Positions 25,241-27,338 of a DNA stretch of 27,338 nucleotides are shown one piece after another (position 1 is the first letter of the stretch; every line of letters begins with the position of its first letter). A program made the position numbers and the translations under genes. Below the pieces are notes generated by a model. The model searched no databases and was not told the DNA's origin. It worked only from the letters and a program-made list of their open reading frames with translations. Source of the stretch: an uncultured Beijerinckiaceae bacterium (GTDB lineage: Bacteria > Pseudomonadota > Alphaproteobacteria > Rhizobiales > Beijerinckiaceae); contig CALMGA010000222.1 in the NCBI GenBank assembly GCA_937863205.1, forward strand, positions 1 through 27,338. The letters are read 5' to 3'.

Positions 25241-25864
25241 TCAGCTCCCCCCCGCCTCGACCTTCTTCTTCAGGTTGGCAAGGCCGGCCTGGTAGATCTT
25301 GCGGACCGCCGCCTGCGAAGCGGCGTCGTCGAGGTCCGGCGGAGGATCGTTGTTCATGTAGCCGCGGTAGAAGGCGCCGCGCCACGTCACGGTGGAACCC
25401 TTGCCGTCGCCGCTCGGCTCCACCTTGATCGTCGAGGAATAATCGTTCACCGGCAGGACGTGGATGTCCACCTTGTCGATGCGGTAGGAATAGAGGTGCT
25501 CGGCCGCATCGTACCTGTACAGGCCTTCGGTGATCTGGCCGCCGCTGTCGAGGGTGATGGTGCGGTGGGCGACCTCGTTGTCGTTGTTCTTGGGATCGGT
25601 GGTGTTGCCGCCCGTTCCCGTCGTCGACTTGACGCCGGGCACCCAGCTCATGTCCTGGAAGTCGCCCATCACCTTCCACACCTTGTCGGGTGCGGCGGCG
25701 ATTTCCACCGTTTCCTCGACCTTCTTGCGGGTCGGGCCGTGGGCTTGGGACACCTGCGGCATGCCGATCAGGGCGACGGTGATCGCGCCGGCCAGAGCGG
25801 CACGGGCCAGGGTGCCGCGCCAGGTCGCGCCCGTGTCCGGCATTCTCGCGTCAGCGCTGCGCAT
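25241..25864 (-). CDS. MxaD-like periplasmic SRPBCC protein
   Basis: A 207-residue exported protein, first gene of a tight three-gene operon. A signal peptide (hydrophobic run AALAGAITVALIG, likely cleavage at SQA-HG near residue 41) precedes HGPTRKKVEETVEIAAAPDKVW. That opening, with RTITLDSGGQI, LYRYDAAEHLYSYRI, LPVNDYSSTI and TWRGAFYRG, recalls MxaD of methylotrophs, a periplasmic protein that aids electron transfer from methanol dehydrogenase to its cytochrome. This recall comes from memory of the family and not from a search. No mxaF/xoxF or cytochrome gene lies in the window. ATG 25864 has AAGGAG 9 nt upstream. The divergent pepN gene starts 202 bp away. Confidence 0.82.
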   Translation of the reverse strand: MRSADARMPDTGATWRGTLARAALAGAITVALIGMPQVSQAHGPTRKKVEETVEIAAAPDKVWKVMGDFQDMSWVPGVKSTTGTGGNTTDPKNNDNEVAHRTITLDSGGQITEGLYRYDAAEHLYSYRIDKVDIHVLPVNDYSSTIKVEPSGDGKGSTVTWRGAFYRGYMNNDPPPDLDDAASQAAVRKIYQAGLANLKKKVEAGGS

Positions 25865-26066
25865 CCCTGCCGTCTCCTTGTCCGCCGCGCCGCTTGTGTC
25901 CGGCCCGGCCGGACTATCGGGCAGCTCACCGCGGCAGGCAAGATCAAAGCGGCGTCCGCCTCCCCTTGCTGCCGCCGTTTCAACCCCTACTATGCAGCCG
26001 CTGCGGCCAAGGCCAACCTCGAGGACGCCGCGCCCCGATCAAGCGCCGCCGCGCGAGAGTGTCCCG

Positions 26067-27338
26067 ATGCGAACCGAGCAAGCCCAACCCGTCCGCCTGT
26101 CCGACTACCGAGTCCCGGACTACCTGATCGAAACGGTCGACCTCGATGTCCGGCTGGCCCGCCAAGCGACGCAGGTCACCTCGCGGCTGCGGATCCGGCC
26201 GAACCCGCAGGGACGCGCCCATGCGCCGCTGCTCCTCGACGGCGACGATCTCACCCTGCGCCGCGCCCTTCTCAACGACGAAGCCTTCGCGCCGGACGCC
26301 TTCCATGCCACCCCCGACCGCTTCACGCTTCGCGCGCCGCCGCAGCAGCCGTTCACGCTGTTGGTTGAAACGGAGCTCGATCCCAGCGCCAACCTCAAGC
26401 TGATGGGCTTGTACCGGTCCGGCAGCGCCTATTGCACGCAATGCGAAGCGGAAGGCTTTCGCCGGATCACCTATTTCCTCGACCGGCCGGACGTGCTCAG
26501 CGTCTACACCGTCCGCATCGAGGCCGAGCGCGCGGACGCGCCCATCCTCCTTTCCAACGGCAATCTTGTCGAGGCCGGCCCGGTCACGGGAACCGAGCGG
26601 CATTTCGCGATGTGGCACGATCCCCATCCCAAGCCCTGCTACCTTTTCGCCCTCGTCGGCGGCGACCTCGCCAGCCTGCACGACCGCTTCACCACCGCCG
26701 GGGGTCGCGACGTGGCGCTCGCCATCTACGTCGAGCCAGGCAAGGCGGACCGTGCCGGCTACGCGATGGACGCTTTGAAGCGCTCGATGCGCTGGGACGA
26801 AGAGGCCTTCGGGCGGGAATACGACCTCGACGTCTTCAACATCGTCGCCGTGTCCGACTTCAACATGGGGGCGATGGAGAACAAGGGCCTCAACGTCTTC
26901 AACGAGAAGTACGTGCTGGCTTCGCCCCGCACGGCCACCGACGCGGACTATGCCGGGATCGAGACGGTGATCGCCCACGAATATTTCCACAACTGGACGG
27001 GCAACCGCATCACCTGCCGCGACTGGTTCCAGCTCTGCCTCAAGGAAGGTCTCACGGTTTTCCGCGATCACGAGTTCTCGGCCGACCAGCGCTCGCGCCC
27101 GGTGCGCCGCATCGCCGATGTGCGGGCCCTGCGGGCAAGCCAGTTCCCCGAGGATGCCGGCCCGCTCGCCCACAACGTGCGCCCCAGCGTTTATCGCGAG
27201 ATCAACAACTTCTACACCGCGACCATCTACGAGAAGGGCTCGGAAGTCATCCGCATGCTCAAGGTGCTGCTGGGCGACGAGGCCTTCCGCCGCGGCATGG
27301 ACCTGTACTTCGAGCGCTGCGACGGCACGGCGACGACG
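26067..27338 (+). CDS. pepN: Aminopeptidase N (3'-truncated)
   Basis: M1-family zinc aminopeptidase, cytoplasmic, removing N-terminal residues from peptides. The first 424 residues are present and the frame is open to the end of the window; the bacterial enzyme is about 870-880 residues. The GAMEN exopeptidase motif is in FNMGAMENKGLNVFN, and the zinc site is HEYFHNW followed by LKEGLTVF, the classical HExxH-x18-E arrangement. The opening LSDYRVPDYLIETVDLDV and the CTQCEAEGFRRITYFLDRPDV block mark the E. coli PepN subgroup. ATG 26067 gives the family N-terminus; a weak GAGAG precedes it. A reading frame on the opposite strand across the same region is a composition shadow. Confidence 0.95.
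   Translation, partial: MRTEQAQPVRLSDYRVPDYLIETVDLDVRLARQATQVTSRLRIRPNPQGRAHAPLLLDGDDLTLRRALLNDEAFAPDAFHATPDRFTLRAPPQQPFTLLVETELDPSANLKLMGLYRSGSAYCTQCEAEGFRRITYFLDRPDVLSVYTVRIEAERADAPILLSNGNLVEAGPVTGTERHFAMWHDPHPKPCYLFALVGGDLASLHDRFTTAGGRDVALAIYVEPGKADRAGYAMDALKRSMRWDEEAFGREYDLDVFNIVAVSDFNMGAMENKGLNVFNEKYVLASPRTATDADYAGIETVIAHEYFHNWTGNRITCRDWFQLCLKEGLTVFRDHEFSADQRSRPVRRIADVRALRASQFPEDAGPLAHNVRPSVYREINNFYTATIYEKGSEVIRMLKVLLGDEAFRRGMDLYFERCDGTATT

Noticed and set aside
25980..27173. A 397-codon frame antisense to pepN
   Set aside because: The plus strand encodes GAMEN and HExxH motifs of aminopeptidase N over the same bases; the antisense translation has no recognisable domain.

Overview
This 27.3 kb window is high-GC chromosomal DNA from an alphaproteobacterium, most likely of the order Hyphomicrobiales (Rhizobiales). 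Three things support this: the DUF2849-cysI-DUF934 sulfite-reduction cluster, a PmtA-type phospholipid N-methyltransferase together with an NDUFA9-like reductase, and dispersed intergenic palindromic repeats built on a CATCGGACC/GGTCCGATG core. Two MxaD-like periplasmic proteins near the right end hint at PQQ-dependent (methanol-type) alcohol oxidation elsewhere in the genome. I see no rRNA, tRNA, CRISPR array, transposase or phage gene. Most genes look like ordinary chromosomal housekeeping or accessory metabolism. Both end genes, scoA and pepN, are cut by the window edges.

Layout. 1-1641: 3-oxoacid CoA-transferase subunits A and B with a small cupin gene between them, closed by a strong hairpin. 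1767-4247 (-): membrane-bound hybrid histidine kinase. 4455-9664: a membrane-lipid neighbourhood. It holds phosphatidylserine decarboxylase (-), a divergent long class-III aminotransferase (+) whose ATG shares a CATG with the decarboxylase start, and a leftward set of GT4 glycosyltransferase, PmtA-like methyltransferase and Mpo1/DUF962-like membrane protein. 10194-12580 (+): an MgtC/SapB membrane protein, then a Tat-exported bicupin oxalate decarboxylase, separated by a terminator-like hairpin. 12892-13997 (+): DNA polymerase IV with a frameshifting lesion in its C-terminal domain. 14006-15484 (-): NDUFA9-like reductase and a small secreted protein. 15710-18233 (+): DUF2849, sulfite/nitrite reductase hemoprotein and DUF934, with no cysH between the last two. 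18381-19386 (+): PfpI/DJ-1 protein and DUF3775. 19426-20157 (-): trehalose-6-phosphate phosphatase. 20335-21000 (+): class II aldolase flanked by two direct copies of the repeat. 21112-21552 (-): glyoxalase I. 21756-23156 (+): a cation diffusion facilitator with an unusually long C-terminus. 23172-25864 (-): a small Cys-motif protein, then a beta-propeller and two MxaD-like SRPBCC proteins in one tight operon. 26067-end (+): aminopeptidase N.

How the parts fit. Decarboxylase plus PmtA would make phosphatidylethanolamine and then phosphatidylcholine, and the co-directional glycosyltransferase and membrane protein suggest wider envelope-lipid remodelling. The cys cluster handles the sulfite-to-sulfide step. 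The SRPBCC/beta-propeller operon is the best candidate here for a poorly described periplasmic module. The CDF protein, the interrupted dinB and the repeat family are the other points worth a closer look.
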